The translations under genes were made by a program, and so were the position numbers. 33,667 bases of DNA from Microscillaceae bacterium (GTDB taxonomy: Bacteria; Bacteroidota; Bacteroidia; Cytophagales; Microscillaceae). The stretch's first letter is position 1, and each line of letters begins with the position of its first letter. Positions 33,152 to 33,667 of the stretch are shown here, one piece after another. The notes below the pieces were generated by a model. That model did not search any database, had not been told where the DNA came from, and saw only the letters and a list, made by a program, of their open reading frames with translations. The DNA lies in contig JANWZA010000043.1 of the NCBI GenBank assembly GCA_025054775.1, positions 1 through 33,667 on the forward strand, given 5' to 3'.

Positions 33152-33667
33152 TCATTCATTCATTTGTGGAAATAACCTCTGTAATAACCCTTTTTTGTGT
33201 TGTTGCAATAATTCTATTTTTTGGGTTTGGGCAGCGATTAAATCATCTAACGAAGAAAGGCAATCAGCGTTTTTTGCTGTTCAGCTGGGCTGGGAACTCC
33301 AGCATTTTGGTTCTTGTAATCAGAAAAATATGTGGAATGCCCGCCCCCTTTACATATGAAGTGAAATCAATTTACTTACCCATCTAAGTTGGTATCTATT
33401 TTTATCTTTTGATTTTAGGGCTAATAAAGTTCCTAAAATTGATGTTTTACCTTCGCAAAAATTCAAATGACCTACCCCTGCCCTATCTTTTATGGTTCTT
33501 TGTGTTGAAAGGTATCAATATATCCAATGATACCCTCGGCTCCATAAACAGCATATCCACTTTTCTTTGAGTTAAGTTTATTAAGTATTAGTGATGAACT
33601 TTCTGCAATTAGAATATCATTGATTTGCATTAATTCCCACTTCTCACTATCCTTAAACTCTGGAAAC
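33152..33667 (-). pseudogene. hsdS: hsdS relic, second inverted copy, 5' part off the window
   Basis: On the minus strand the first 47 codons match the left copy exactly. The frame then stops at TAA 33490-33492, where about 14 bases present in the left copy are missing. Past the deletion an open stretch restores HsdS-like sequence (VGHLNFCEGKTSILGTLLAL), followed by further breaks. The conserved 3' end, 79 bases from GCCCAAACCC to the last codons, is identical to left bases 458-536 and ends at TGA (33152-33154) instead of TAA. It points inward, head-on to the left copy. Short ATG frames on the plus strand here are shadows. Confidence 0.85.
33527..33667. repeat. Right arm of exact 141-base terminal inverted repeat
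   Basis: Reverse complement of 1-141 without a mismatch. Together the arms make the two window ends interchangeable. An imperfect continuation of the same inverted repeat reaches inward to about 33077. Confidence 0.97.

Noticed and set aside
33147-33387. Two plus-strand frames of 70 and 73 codons at the right end
   Set aside because: They lie antisense to the hsdS relic and resemble no protein; the minus strand carries the recognisable HsdS sequence.

Overview
The window looks like chromosomal DNA of a low-GC Bacteroidota, probably of the Cytophagales type. The grounds are: promoters with the Bacteroidota layout (TTTG, a 19-21 base spacer, TAnnTTTG) in front of at least six genes; families that are mainly Bacteroidota (GldF gliding permease, DUF2911, DUF4919, long-tailed FtsZ ending in the AYLRRNVK-type peptide); and TTG or GTG starts without clear Shine-Dalgarno sites. 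No tRNA, rRNA, CRISPR array, insertion sequence or phage gene was seen. The genus cannot be fixed from this sequence alone.

Layout. 1-600 and about 33077-33667 are two inward-facing, decayed copies of the 3' half of a type I restriction specificity gene (hsdS). Their outermost 141 bases are exact reverse complements, so the whole 33 kb lies between inverted repeats. 651-3743: lepB-murB, then adk from its own promoter. 3783-6991 (minus strand): SGNH hydrolase, lipoprotein, a badly broken gene of a VEAK-motif nuclease-like family, and a subtilase. 7158-9472: small exported helical protein and ftsZ. 9527-11356 (minus): Hsp20, peptide deformylase, DUF2911. 11548-17587 (plus): dCMP deaminase, then a tight run gldF / LRR protein / large membrane protein / PAP2-type membrane enzyme. 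17597-19814 (minus): phoH, a 520-base intergenic region holding a probable structured RNA on the plus strand, and a DUF4919 protein. 20099-25170: glyA, rfbC, an Lrp regulator divergent from fumarylacetoacetase, and an NRDE protein. 25211-32884 (all minus): MFS and Ppx/GppA, a PaaE-type reductase, a TerB-like/GRAM-like protein, a membrane TPR protein and thrS.

Most genes are housekeeping: protein export and maturation (lepB, def, hsp20), wall and division (murB, ftsZ), nucleotides and one-carbon metabolism (adk, dCMP deaminase, glyA), translation (thrS) and aromatic amino-acid breakdown (fahA with a neighbouring Lrp regulator). The less ordinary material is the inverted hsdS relics at the ends, the decayed nuclease-like gene, the candidate structured RNA near 18741-18960, and the gldF operon, in which gldG is missing and an LRR protein and two polytopic membrane proteins follow instead.
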